This document shows, piece after piece, positions 44,806 to 53,616 of a stretch of 64,000 bases of DNA. This DNA is from Ruegeria arenilitoris. Its GTDB lineage: Bacteria > Pseudomonadota > Alphaproteobacteria > Rhodobacterales > Rhodobacteraceae. The notes beneath the pieces are model-generated. The model did no database searches. It had not been told where the DNA came from and saw only the letters and a list, made by a program, of their open reading frames with translations. Position numbers and translations under genes: made by a program. The stretch's first letter is position 1. Every line of letters starts with the position of its first letter. The DNA lies in the NCBI RefSeq assembly GCF_013032855.1, contig NZ_WQDA01000001.1, forward strand, positions 69,501 through 133,500, read 5' to 3'.

Positions 44806-45467
44806 GATCCGGCAAACGGCGCGGTGCTGCCCCACAGCTGCCGGACCCGCGCATCGCGGCCGCAGGCCTTGCGATAGGCCTTGTAGGCGTTCAGCTGGCG
44901 TTTCGGCCCGAACCGGGTGAACACCAGCTTTTTGCCCTTGTAGTAATCCTGATGATAGGCCTCGGCCGGATAGAACGCCCCAAGCGGCATGACCGGAGTC
45001 ACGATGGCCTGACCCAGCACACGCTGCGCATCGGCCTTGCTGCGTTCGGCCAAAGCTTTTTCGCCCGTGTCAGAGACAAAAATCGCTGTGAGATAGCTCT
45101 CACCCCGGTCACAGAACTGCCCGCCCGCATCGGTGGGATCGACCGAGCGGAAAAACAGGTTCAGCAGGGTTTTACGGGAAACGCGGGTCGGGTCGAAGGT
45201 GATCTGCACCGCCTCGTAATGGCCGGTGCCGCCGCTCGTGACCTGGCTGTAGGTGGGGTTCGGAGTCGTGCCGCCGGTGTAACCCGAAACCGCCTCGATC
45301 ACGCCGGGCACGGATTCGAAATCGGCCTCGACGCACCAGAAACAGCCGCCCGCCACGGTCAGCGTCTCGGTTCCGGCCGCCGGGGAAGGCTGAGCGCGCA
45401 GGATCAGCGCCAGCGCAATCAGCGCAAACAGAAGGGTCAGCTTGATCTGGTCGAGGCAACGGGTCAT
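44802..45467 (-). CDS. msrA: Exported peptide-methionine (S)-S-oxide reductase MsrA
   Basis: Repairs oxidised methionine. The ATG at 45467 behind AAGGAG gives 221 residues beginning with a signal peptide (about residues 1-31, [14 protein letters not shown], ending SPAAG). The catalytic site is [13 protein letters not shown], followed by [15 protein letters not shown] and [12 protein letters not shown]. Most MsrA enzymes are cytoplasmic; here export to the periplasm is predicted. No msrB or msrPQ gene is adjacent. Confidence 0.9.
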   Translation of the reverse strand: MTRCLDQIKLTLLFALIALALILRAQPSPAAGTETLTVAGGCFWCVEADFESVPGVIEAVSGYTGGTTPNPTYSQVTSGGTGHYEAVQITFDPTRVSRKTLLNLFFRSVDPTDAGGQFCDRGESYLTAIFVSDTGEKALAERSKADAQRVLGQAIVTPVMPLGAFYPAEAYHQDYYKGKKLVFTRFGPKRQLNAYKAYRKACGRDARVRQLWGSTAPFAGS

Positions 45468-45562
45468 GGCGGATCTCCTTTCCGCCTCAGGCTGCCGCGC
45501 AACGGGGCGGCTGGCAATCGGCTGAAACCGTTTGTCACGCGGTGGTGAGACGAGTTTATCGC

Positions 45563-45844
45563 CTAGCCCAGCAACTGCCCCAGCTTCATCGCGACGCCCA
45601 TGTCGCCCGAGATCTTGAGCTTGCCCATCATCACCCCGGTCATCGGGTTCAGCTTGCCGGTCAGCAGTTTGCCCAGGTTTTCGCGCGAGATGCGGATGGT
45701 GCAATCGGTTTCGCGGTCCTGGGTTGTGGCCGTGTTGTCGGCCAGCACGATCACGCCATCGGCGCCGCAATCGAATTTCAACGAGCCTTCAAAGCGTTTG
45801 TCGGCCAGCCCCTTCTGGAGTCCTTCGGTGATCTCCTGCAGCAT
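45563..45844 (-). CDS. SCP-2 sterol-transfer family protein
   Basis: Small soluble protein of 93 residues, start at 45844 behind GGGAGG. The SCP2 fold is visible in [22 protein letters not shown] and [20 protein letters not shown] with a hydrophobic C-terminal helix. SCP2 domains bind lipids or acyl chains; in bacteria the role is not established. On the minus strand after DUF1810 and argG. Confidence 0.85.
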   Translation of the reverse strand: MLQEITEGLQKGLADKRFEGSLKFDCGADGVIVLADNTATTQDRETDCTIRISRENLGKLLTGKLNPMTGVMMGKLKISGDMGVAMKLGQLLG

Positions 45845-45924
45845 CCCTGCCTCCCTTTTTCGCACTTGCGTTTGGGGTGACAGAGGGCAGGGGCCGGGGC
45901 AAGCGTGACCTTACGGGAAACCGC

Positions 45925-46359
45925 TCAGCCCAGGGCCTGCTGCGTGCGCGGGCAGGGCTGACCGTCGTAGAACGCACCCAGAACCGCCTGGAATTCGGGC
46001 GGAGCATCGGGCACGGCGGCGAACAGGGTCATGGACGACCGCAGCTTCTTGGCATCGACCTTGCCCAGAATCTCGGCCGGGTCCTTGCCTGCGTGGGTCA
46101 GCAGCAGCCGGGCCACCTCGGTCAGGCGGCGGCGCAATTCGGGGTGGGCCAGATAGGCCGCAGCCTCGTCCAGATCCTCGATCCCGTAGAGCTGCGCCAT
46201 GTGTGATTGGCCCAGCTCGGCCAGTTGCGGAAAGACGAACCACATCCAATGGCTGGTCTTCTGTCCCCGTTCCAGTTCGCGCAGGACATCGGACCAGACC
46301 GTGTCCTGCGCTTCGATGAACATTTCCAGTTCGTCGTTTATGCTGTCATCCTCGGTCAC
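45925..46359 (-). CDS. DUF1810 family protein
   Basis: 144 residues; family signature [19 protein letters not shown] and [31 protein letters not shown] in part. DUF1810 proteins have no known activity. The GTG at 46359 overlaps the argG stop by four bases, so the gene is probably co-translated with argG. Confidence 0.85.
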   Translation of the reverse strand: MTEDDSINDELEMFIEAQDTVWSDVLRELERGQKTSHWMWFVFPQLAELGQSHMAQLYGIEDLDEAAAYLAHPELRRRLTEVARLLLTHAGKDPAEILGKVDAKKLRSSMTLFAAVPDAPPEFQAVLGAFYDGQPCPRTQQALG

Positions 46360-47582
46360 TTGGACAACCGCTTGTCGCGCGCCGCCAGCAGCTTGAGCCG
46401 CAGCGCGTTCAACTGGATGAAGCCCGCAGCGTCTTTCTGGTCATAGGCACCGGCGTCTTCCTCAAAAGTCACATGCGCCTCGGAATACAGCGAATGATCC
46501 GACCAGCGGCCGACCGTCGAGGCCAGACCCTTGTACAGCTTCACGCGGACGGTGCCGGTGACATGTTCCTGGCTCTTGTCGATGGCGGCCTGAAGCATCT
46601 CGCGCTCGGGGCTGTACCAGAAGCCGTTGTAGATCAGCTCGGCATATTGCGGCATCAGCTGGTCCTTCAGGTGCATCGCGCCGCGGTCCATGGTGATGGA
46701 TTCGATGCCGCGATGCGCCTCCAGCAGGATGGTGCCGCCCGGTGTTTCGTAGATGCCGCGCGATTTCATGCCCACGAACCGGCCTTCGACCAGATCCAGA
46801 CGACCGATGCCGTGCTTGCCGCCGTATTCGTTCAGCTTGGTCAGCAGGGTGGCGGGACTCATCGCCTCGCCATTGATGCTGACCGGGTCGCCTTTTTCAA
46901 AGCCGATCTCGATATATTCAGGCTCGTTCCGGGCGTCCTCGGGGTGGACGGTACGCTGATAGACATAGTCGGGCGCCTGTACAGCGGGGTCTTCCAGAAC
47001 CTTGCCCTCGGACGAGGTATGCAGGAGGTTCGCATCCACCGAGAAGGGTGCCTCGCCGCGCTTGTCCTTGGCGATCGGGATCTGGTGCGCCTCGGCAAAT
47101 TCCAGCAGCTTGGTACGGCTGGTCAGGTCCCACTCGCGCCAGGGCGCGATCACCTTGATGTCAGGGTTCAGCGCATAGGCCGCCAGTTCGAACCGCACCT
47201 GGTCATTGCCTTTGCCGGTGGCGCCATGCGCCACCGCGTCAGCGCCGGTTTCCTTGGCGATCTCGATCAGGCGCTTCGAGATCAGCGGCCGCGCGATCGA
47301 GGTGCCCAGCAGGTACAGCCCTTCGTACTGCGCATTGGCGCGGAACATCGGGAAGACGAAATCGCGGACGAACTCCTCGCGGATGTCCTCGATATAGATG
47401 TTCTCGGGCTTGATCCCCAGCAGCTCGGCCTTCTGGCGGGCGGGCTCAAGCTCTTCGCCCTGACCCAGATCGGCGGTGAAGGTCACCACCTCGCAGCCAT
47501 ACTCGGTCTGCAGCCATTTCAGGATGATCGAGGTATCAAGGCCACCGGAATAGGCCAGAACAACTTTCTTGGGCGCGGACAT
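46356..47582 (-). CDS. argG: Argininosuccinate synthase
   Basis: ATP-dependent ligation of citrulline and aspartate in arginine synthesis, 408 residues. PP-loop [17 protein letters not shown] at the N terminus, [23 protein letters not shown] and [15 protein letters not shown]; all standard. SD GGGGAAG before the ATG. Heads a small minus-strand run argG-DUF1810-SCP2. Confidence 0.97.
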   Translation of the reverse strand: MSAPKKVVLAYSGGLDTSIILKWLQTEYGCEVVTFTADLGQGEELEPARQKAELLGIKPENIYIEDIREEFVRDFVFPMFRANAQYEGLYLLGTSIARPLISKRLIEIAKETGADAVAHGATGKGNDQVRFELAAYALNPDIKVIAPWREWDLTSRTKLLEFAEAHQIPIAKDKRGEAPFSVDANLLHTSSEGKVLEDPAVQAPDYVYQRTVHPEDARNEPEYIEIGFEKGDPVSINGEAMSPATLLTKLNEYGGKHGIGRLDLVEGRFVGMKSRGIYETPGGTILLEAHRGIESITMDRGAMHLKDQLMPQYAELIYNGFWYSPEREMLQAAIDKSQEHVTGTVRVKLYKGLASTVGRWSDHSLYSEAHVTFEEDAGAYDQKDAAGFIQLNALRLKLLAARDKRLSK

Positions 47583-47716
47583 CTGACTTCCCCTTATGCG
47601 TAAGACGATTGGCCCCTAGCGGGTTTTCGACGTGGGGGCAAGAAGCTGTGGATTGACCGGGCGGCGGAATTGCAGTCAAACGGTAACAACCATGGATTGA
47701 TTAAGGAAATTTCGGA

Positions 47717-48484
47717 ATGCTCGGATGGAATATTTTTGCCCACTCGCTTCGGATGGTTTTTGGCAATCTCAAGCAGGTGGCGCAAATCGTTATCGGACCG
47801 GCCGTAATCGGAACGGTTGCAATCATCGGCCTGTTCATGGTGTCCGGAATTCCTCTCGAGGCATTTGATGACAATCCGAACGGGCTGCCGCCGGGAGTGA
47901 ACCCGGGGGCCATTGTTCTGTTCGCGTTTCTCCTATTCGTCGTGATGGTCCTCATCATGGGCTGGATCGCGGTGGCCTGGCACAGATACATTCTTCTGGA
48001 AGAGTATCCTTCCGGCGTGCTGCCCACCTTTCGGTTCGATCGCATTCTGGCCTATTTTGGACGCGGACTGATGCTCGGGATCCTGATGGCAATTGCATTC
48101 CTGCCGATGGGGATCCTGACAGGCATGCTGGGCGAAGGACTGATCGCCGTTTCGATCATCCTGACCATCGGCTACCTGGTTTTCCTGGCTATTTGCTTCT
48201 ATCGGCTGTCCATCATCCTGCCGGCTGCGGCAATCGGCCAGCCGATCACGTTGGCCGAGGCTTGGAACAACACTCTGGGTACCGGAGGTACAATCGTCGT
48301 TCTTATCGTGGTCTCGTTCCTGTTTCAGTTTCTGGTTCAGCTGGCGATCGGAGTTTTGTCGATCATTCCGGTACTGGGTGTATTGATCGCCCTGTTTTTC
48401 GGGATTCTGATCCTGCCGATGATCAACGTCAGCATCCTGACCACGATGTACGGCGTGTTCATCGAAAAGCGCGAACTGGGCTGA
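47717..48484 (+). CDS. Polytopic membrane protein of unknown function
   Basis: 255 residues with about six predicted helices, for example VIGPAVIGTVAIIGLFMVSG, AIVLFAFLLFVVMVLIMGWI and VVLIVVSFLFQFLVQLAIGV. Charged loops hold AWHRYILLEEYPSGVLP and WNNTLGTGGT. Length and the repeated hydrophobic pairs recall glycerophosphoryl-diester-phosphodiesterase-type or DUF975-like membrane domains, but I do not recognise the family. ATG at 47717 behind AAGGAAA. Stands alone between argG and ilvA. Confidence 0.75.
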   Translation: MLGWNIFAHSLRMVFGNLKQVAQIVIGPAVIGTVAIIGLFMVSGIPLEAFDDNPNGLPPGVNPGAIVLFAFLLFVVMVLIMGWIAVAWHRYILLEEYPSGVLPTFRFDRILAYFGRGLMLGILMAIAFLPMGILTGMLGEGLIAVSIILTIGYLVFLAICFYRLSIILPAAAIGQPITLAEAWNNTLGTGGTIVVLIVVSFLFQFLVQLAIGVLSIIPVLGVLIALFFGILILPMINVSILTTMYGVFIEKRELG

Positions 48485-48543
48485 TCGCCCGTACACCGAT
48501 GTATTCCTTGCCCTTGTCGGCCTGATGGGGCAGGGAATGCGGC

Positions 48544-49770
48544 ATGAGTGATTTCATGACCCGCGCCCGCGCCGCCGAACAGGCGATGCGCACCGTGTTT
48601 CCTGCAACGCCGTTGCAGCGCAATGCCCATCTGTCCGAGAAATACGATGCCGACATCTGGCTGAAACGCGAAGACCTCAGCCCGGTGCGGTCCTACAAGA
48701 TCCGCGGCGCGTTCAACGCCATGCGCAAGCAGCAGGGACAGGACCTGTTCGTGTGCGCCAGCGCTGGCAACCACGCGCAGGGCGTGGCCTTTATGTGCAA
48801 GCACATGGGGGTCAAAGGCGTGATCTTCATGCCGGTGACGACACCTCAGCAAAAGATCCAGAAGACCCGAATCTTTGGTGGCGACAACGTCGAGATCCAC
48901 CTGACTGGCGACTATTTCGACCACACGCTTGCCGCGGCTCAGGACTGGTGCGCGCAGCAGGGCGGGTATTTCCTGTCGCCCTTCGACGATGACGACGTGA
49001 TCGAGGGGCAGGCCTCATTGGCCGTCGAAATCGAGGAACAGCTGGGCCGCCTTCCCGATCACGTGGTGCTGCCGGTGGGCGGGGGCGGCATGTCCTCGGG
49101 CGTGGCGACGTGGTTCGGCGACCGCACCCATTGCCTGTTCGTCGAACCCGCGGGCGGGGCCTGTCTGCGCGCGGCGCTGGCGGCGGGCCATCCGGTGTCG
49201 CTGGACAAGGTGGACAATTTCGTCGACGGCGCGGCGGTGGGCCGGATCGGTGACAAGCCGTTCCAGCTGTTGCGCGACCGGCATCTGTCGGACGTGATCG
49301 TCCTGCCCGAAGACCGCATCTGCACCACCATGATCGAGATGTTGAACGTGGAAGGCATCGTGCTGGAACCCGCCGGGGCCCTGGCGATCGAGGCGGTGGG
49401 CGACGTCCAGAGCTTTGTGCGCGGCAAGACGGTCGTCTGCGTCACCTCGGGCGGGAATTTCGATTTCGAGCGTCTTCCCGAGGTCAAAGAGCGGGCGCAG
49501 CGCTACTCGGGCGTCAAAAAATACTTCATTCTGCGCCTGCCGCAGCGACCCGGTGCGCTGAAGGAATTTCTGAACATCCTCGGCCCCGAAGATGACATCG
49601 CCCGGTTTGAATACATGAAGAAATCAGCGCGCAATTTCGGTTCAGTCCTGATCGGGATCGAGACCAGCAAGCCGGACAATTTCCTGCGCCTGTTTGCGCA
49701 TCTGGACGATGCCGGGTTCGTCTATACCGACATCACCGAGGACGAGACGCTGGCACAATTCGTGATCTGA
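48544..49770 (+). CDS. ilvA: Threonine ammonia-lyase (short form with ACT-like tail)
   Basis: PLP enzyme making 2-oxobutanoate from threonine, first step of isoleucine synthesis. 408 residues: PLP lysine in VRSYKIRGAFNAM, SAGNHAQGVAF, the glycine loop LPVGGGGMSSGVA and CVTSGGNFDFERL. The C-terminal domain (about 320-408) is a single ACT-like regulatory domain, as in Bacillus/Corynebacterium-type IlvA rather than the longer E. coli enzyme. Convergent with the HPt gene, stops four bases apart. Confidence 0.94.
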   Translation: MSDFMTRARAAEQAMRTVFPATPLQRNAHLSEKYDADIWLKREDLSPVRSYKIRGAFNAMRKQQGQDLFVCASAGNHAQGVAFMCKHMGVKGVIFMPVTTPQQKIQKTRIFGGDNVEIHLTGDYFDHTLAAAQDWCAQQGGYFLSPFDDDDVIEGQASLAVEIEEQLGRLPDHVVLPVGGGGMSSGVATWFGDRTHCLFVEPAGGACLRAALAAGHPVSLDKVDNFVDGAAVGRIGDKPFQLLRDRHLSDVIVLPEDRICTTMIEMLNVEGIVLEPAGALAIEAVGDVQSFVRGKTVVCVTSGGNFDFERLPEVKERAQRYSGVKKYFILRLPQRPGALKEFLNILGPEDDIARFEYMKKSARNFGSVLIGIETSKPDNFLRLFAHLDDAGFVYTDITEDETLAQFVI

Positions 49771-49774
49771 CCGA

Positions 49775-50101
49775 TTACAGGTTGTCCTTTAGGCCGGACA
49801 TGAATTCCGCGCGCGAGCGGTCAAAAGCCGCAATGACCGCGTCCAGATCGACTTCCGCCCCATGGCCCGCAGCAGCGCGCAGTTCGCCATCCTGACAGAG
49901 TTTGGACAGGCTCTCAAAACCAAGGCTCAATGCACTGCCCTTGAGGAAATGCAGGTTCTGCTCAAGCGCGGATCGGTCGGTGTCCGACGTCAAGCGGCCC
50001 ATGACCTCACCGACTTCATCCAGAAAAATCCGGACGACCTCGTCGAACTCCTCGGACCCGACTTCATCACGCAGCTGGCGCACCCTTGGCCAGTGTATCA
50101 T
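49775..50101 (-). CDS. Free-standing HPt phosphotransfer protein
   Basis: 108 residues from the ATG at 50101. The HPt helix carries phospho-acceptor His51 in LHFLKGSALSLGF. No other domain. HPt proteins pass phosphate between receiver domains; the divergent neighbour at 50253 has a receiver, so the two are likely partners in one relay. The intergenic 151 bases hold a direct repeat (see 50160-50202). Confidence 0.88.
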   Translation of the reverse strand: MIHWPRVRQLRDEVGSEEFDEVVRIFLDEVGEVMGRLTSDTDRSALEQNLHFLKGSALSLGFESLSKLCQDGELRAAAGHGAEVDLDAVIAAFDRSRAEFMSGLKDNL

Positions 50102-50159
50102 CACCGTCCTCCACCTTGACCGGTACCGTCTCTGAATACCGGTCCGGGGTAAAATCCGG

Positions 50160-50202
50160 GTTAAGCCGCTGCGGTGAACAGCTTTCATCGGTTGTTAAGC
50201 CG
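50160..50202. repeat. Direct repeat GTTAAGCCG between HPt and receiver-phosphatase genes
   Basis: Two identical 9-base copies at 50160-50168 and 50194-50202, 34 bases apart start to start, in the shared promoter region of two divergent signalling genes. GTTAA is also a CtrA half-site. Candidate operator. Confidence 0.45.
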
Positions 50203-50252
50203 AGCGCCGTAGCTTTGCCGCACCCCCGTAGGAAAATGCGCAGAGGTTTCGC

Positions 50253-51524
50253 GTGCGAGTGTCCAGCCAAATTGAGGCCAAGGCTGAACTGGATTTTGGA
50301 GCCATCCGGACTGTGCTGGTGGTCGATGACAGCCGTCTGCAACGCCGTATTCTGGTGGCGTCGCTGAAGAAATGGGGATTCACGGTTGTCGAGGCCGACA
50401 GCGGTGAAGAAGCGATCGAGATCTGCAAAAAGGGCCTGCCCGATCTGGTGCTCAGTGACTGGGTGATGCCGGGCATGGGCGGGCTGGAATTCTGCCGGGC
50501 GTTTCGCGCTTTGGAGAACGACCAGTACACCTATTTCATCCTTCTGACCTCAAAAAGTGAGAAGCAGGAAGTCGCGCGCGGCCTGGATGCCGGTGCGGAT
50601 GATTTCCTGATCAAACCGCTTGAAGCAGACGAATTGCGGGCCCGCATTTCGGCAGGGGCCCGCATTCTTGATATGCAGCGCGAGCTTTCGGACAAGAACC
50701 GGTTGATCGAAACCGCTTTGGCCGAACTGCGCCTTGCGCATGACGCCATCGACAAGGATCTGATCCAGGCGCGCAAGATTCAGGAATCACTGGTGCCGGA
50801 ACTCTATCGGGAATTTGGCAAGTCCCGGGTCAGCCTGCTGCTCAAACCCTGCGGCCACATCGGGGGTGACCTGGTGGGGATGTTCTCGCCGGGCGCGAAC
50901 CGGATCGGGTTCTACAGCATCGACGTCTCCGGCCACGGTATCACGTCAGCAATGATGACAGCGCGGTTGGGCGGGTATCTGACCAGCCAGCATTTCGATC
51001 AGAACGTCGCAATGGAGAAGCGGTTCAACAAGTTCTACGCCTTGCTGCCACCCGAGCAGGTGGCCGCTATCCTAAATGCCCGCCTGATGGCCGACACGGG
51101 GATCGAGGAATATTTCACCATGGTCTACGCCATCGTGGATCTGCGCAACGGCCACCTTAGAATGGTTCAGGCTGGGCACCCCCATCCACTGCTGTTGCGC
51201 CGGACCGGCCGGGCAGAGTTCCTTGGGGATGGCGGCCTTCCCATCGGATTGCTGCCCGATGTGGCGTTCCAGCAGACCGAAACCTATCTGCAGCGCGGTG
51301 ACAAGCTGCTGTTGTACTCGGACGGCTTCACCGAATGCCGTGTCAAAAACGGTGATCTTCTGGATGAGGATGGGCTGCAACGGATGGCGCTGGAATGCCT
51401 AGGGGCGAACAGCGGGCCGGAGTTTCTGGACGACATGTTCTGGCGATTGACTCAGGGCATGCCGCCGGGAACGGGGATGGAGGATGACGTTTCAGCTGTG
51501 TTTTTCGAGTACAACGGAAACTAA
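50253..51524 (+). CDS. Response regulator with PP2C/SpoIIE phosphatase output, RbaY-like
   Basis: 423 residues, GTG start behind AGAGG. N-terminal receiver with VLVVDDSRLQRRI, phospho-acceptor Asp in LVLSDWVMPGMGG and Lys in DDFLIKPLEA; a coiled linker (about 140-185); C-terminal PP2C-type phosphatase with GGDLVGMF, SIDVSGHGITSAMMT and LLYSDGFTEC, the metal-binding aspartates intact. Such proteins dephosphorylate anti-sigma-factor antagonists. In Rhodobacter capsulatus the receiver-PP2C protein RbaY acts with RbaV and RbaW on gene transfer agent production and stationary survival; this is a probable counterpart, by architecture only. Confidence 0.88.
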   Translation: MRVSSQIEAKAELDFGAIRTVLVVDDSRLQRRILVASLKKWGFTVVEADSGEEAIEICKKGLPDLVLSDWVMPGMGGLEFCRAFRALENDQYTYFILLTSKSEKQEVARGLDAGADDFLIKPLEADELRARISAGARILDMQRELSDKNRLIETALAELRLAHDAIDKDLIQARKIQESLVPELYREFGKSRVSLLLKPCGHIGGDLVGMFSPGANRIGFYSIDVSGHGITSAMMTARLGGYLTSQHFDQNVAMEKRFNKFYALLPPEQVAAILNARLMADTGIEEYFTMVYAIVDLRNGHLRMVQAGHPHPLLLRRTGRAEFLGDGGLPIGLLPDVAFQQTETYLQRGDKLLLYSDGFTECRVKNGDLLDEDGLQRMALECLGANSGPEFLDDMFWRLTQGMPPGTGMEDDVSAVFFEYNGN

Positions 51525-51964
51525 AGCCCGGATAGTTGCAGCCGCGCGAAGTGCCGGTCGCCTGCATTGCCCAACATGTGAACCGCATCGCCGGTGTTCA
51601 TCCAAACCGCTTCGTGAAAGGGTTCGGTCGGTGGTCTTTTGCGCTGCACCGGGCGGGCCCGGTAGATCAGACAGACCTTCTCGGCCCACAAATCATATTC
51701 GGGCATGTAGGTGAATCGCCGGAACGCACCAACCCGCCGCGGGTCCGCGATCGACCATCCGGTTTCTTCGAACACTTCGCGATGCAGGGCGACTATTGGC
51801 GACTCGCCGGGGTCGATCCCGCCACCGGGCAGCTGCAAGTCGGGTCCGGGTTCGGTCTGGCAGGTCAGCAGCAGGCTGGCCCCGCGCGGCAGCAGCGCAT
51901 AGACGCCGACCCGGCGCGTGTATTTCCGTCCCGGTTCCGGGGTTTCGCCGAACCGTCTGATCAT
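51521..51964 (-). CDS. Nudix hydrolase
   Basis: 147 residues with a complete Nudix box at about 47-69: GGIDPGESPIVALHREVFEE then TGW. Preceded by LLLTCQTEPGPDLQLPGG. Nudix proteins hydrolyse nucleoside diphosphates linked to another moiety; substrate not predictable here. Its stop shares four bases with the convergent phosphatase gene. Divergent from hslO. Confidence 0.88.
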   Translation of the reverse strand: MIRRFGETPEPGRKYTRRVGVYALLPRGASLLLTCQTEPGPDLQLPGGGIDPGESPIVALHREVFEETGWSIADPRRVGAFRRFTYMPEYDLWAEKVCLIYRARPVQRKRPPTEPFHEAVWMNTGDAVHMLGNAGDRHFARLQLSGL

Positions 51965-52040
51965 GTAAGGACCCTTTCAACCCCGAATGTACGACCTATA
52001 TGGTGGCGATATGCCAACTTGCGGCGCTTAAGGAAACCCC

Positions 52041-53027
52041 ATGTCTCTTGGAACGAAAATCGCGTGGGACGATACCGTCCTGCCCTTTCAACTTGATGTA
52101 TCGGATATGCGTGGCCGCGTGGCCCGGCTGGACGGGGTGCTGGACGGCATCCTGAAGCAGCACAACTACCCCGCGCAGGTCGAGGCGCTGGTGGCCGAGA
52201 TGGCCTTGCTGACCGCGCTGATCGGCCAGACCGTCGCGCTGCGCTGGAAGCTGTCGCTGCAGGTTCAGTCCAAGGGGCCCGTGCGGATGATCGCCACTGA
52301 CTATTACGCCCCGCGCGAAGAGGGTCAGCCCGCGCAGATCAGGGCCTATGCCAGCTTTGACCGCGACCGTCTGACCGAAGGTGCTCCCTTTGATCAGGTG
52401 GGCGAGGGATACTTTGCGATCCTGATCGACCAGGGCAAGGGGACGCAACCCTATCAGGGGATCACGCCGCTGGCCGGAGGATCGCTCAGCGCCTGCGCCG
52501 AGGCGTATTTCGCGCAGTCCGAACAGCTGCCGACCCGCTTCTCGCTCAGCTTTGGCCGGTCGACCGAGCCGGGTGTGGGCGAACGCTGGCGCGCCGGCGG
52601 CATCATGCTGCAGCACATGCCAAAGGCGTCTCCGTTTGTCGCCAGCGGCGAGGGTACGGGCGAAGTTCTGACAGCCGCCGATCTGGTCGATGGTCAGGAA
52701 GAAGAGAACTGGGGTCGGGTCAACATACTTCTGGACACGGTCGAGGATCTGGAAATGATCGGACCATCCGTGGCGCCGACCGATCTGCTGGTGCGCCTGT
52801 TCCACGAGGAACAGCCCCGCGTGTACGAGGCCCAGTCGGTGCAGTTCGGCTGCACCTGCTCCGAGGACCGCGTGCGTCAAAGCCTGTCGATCTACTCGGC
52901 CCAGGACATCGAGAAGATGACCACGGATGAAGGCACCGTGACCGCCGACTGCCAGTTCTGCGGCGCGCATTACGTGCTGGATCCGAAATCCGTCGGGTTC
53001 GAGGCAGAAGATCCGGATGCCGGCTGA
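52041..53027 (+). CDS. hslO: Redox-regulated chaperone Hsp33
   Basis: 328 residues. Holdase activated by oxidation: four zinc-binding cysteines are in FGCTCSEDR and DCQFCGAHY near the C terminus, the CxC...CxxC redox switch. N-terminal domain has VALRWKLSLQVQSKGPVRM and GQTVALRW. ATG behind AAGGAAA. Overlaps the next Nudix gene by 11 bases. Confidence 0.95.
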   Translation: MSLGTKIAWDDTVLPFQLDVSDMRGRVARLDGVLDGILKQHNYPAQVEALVAEMALLTALIGQTVALRWKLSLQVQSKGPVRMIATDYYAPREEGQPAQIRAYASFDRDRLTEGAPFDQVGEGYFAILIDQGKGTQPYQGITPLAGGSLSACAEAYFAQSEQLPTRFSLSFGRSTEPGVGERWRAGGIMLQHMPKASPFVASGEGTGEVLTAADLVDGQEEENWGRVNILLDTVEDLEMIGPSVAPTDLLVRLFHEEQPRVYEAQSVQFGCTCSEDRVRQSLSIYSAQDIEKMTTDEGTVTADCQFCGAHYVLDPKSVGFEAEDPDAG

Positions 53028-53616
53028 CCTGATCCCGCGTCTGAGCGCGGCGCTGGCCCGTCCCGGTGACGGGTCCAGCGACTTCGACCTCAATCCCGGG
53101 ACGGTTCTGCCTGCGGGGCGCAAGCTGCGCCCCGCGGGTGTTCTGATCGCCGTGGACCTGGCCCGCGACGATCCGCGCCTGATCCTGACCAAGCGGTCTT
53201 CGGCCCTGAAACACCATCCGGGGCAGATCGCCTTTCCGGGTGGCAAGCAGGATGACACCGATGCGGATGTGACCGCAACCGCCCTGCGCGAGGCGCAGGA
53301 GGAGATCGGCCTGCCGCCGGACCTGCCACGCATTCTGGGTACCTTGCCGGTGCATGAAACCGTCACGTCATTCGCCGTGACACCGGTGGTGGCGGTTCTG
53401 GAGCGCGGCTTTGACCCGGTGGCCGAACCGGGCGAGGTTGACGAGGTATTTTCGGTTCCTCTTGCGCATGTGCTGAACCCTGCGAATTATGTGGTTGAAT
53501 CGCGCATCTGGCGCGGAACACGGCGGTATTACTTCGCGGTGCCCTTTGGCCCCTACTACATCTGGGGCGCCACGGCCCGCATGTTGCGCGGGTTGGCGGC
53601 ACGGATGAACGAATGA
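53017..53616 (+). CDS. CoA pyrophosphatase-type Nudix hydrolase (NudL-like)
   Basis: 199 residues. The UPF0035/CoA signature ALKHHPGQIAFPGGKQD directly precedes the Nudix box with ATALREAQEEIGLP. This combination marks hydrolases that cleave CoA to 3'-phospho-ADP and 4'-phosphopantetheine. Start overlaps hslO and the stop overlaps cca, so the three genes form a unit. Confidence 0.9.
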   Translation: MPADLIPRLSAALARPGDGSSDFDLNPGTVLPAGRKLRPAGVLIAVDLARDDPRLILTKRSSALKHHPGQIAFPGGKQDDTDADVTATALREAQEEIGLPPDLPRILGTLPVHETVTSFAVTPVVAVLERGFDPVAEPGEVDEVFSVPLAHVLNPANYVVESRIWRGTRRYYFAVPFGPYYIWGATARMLRGLAARMNE

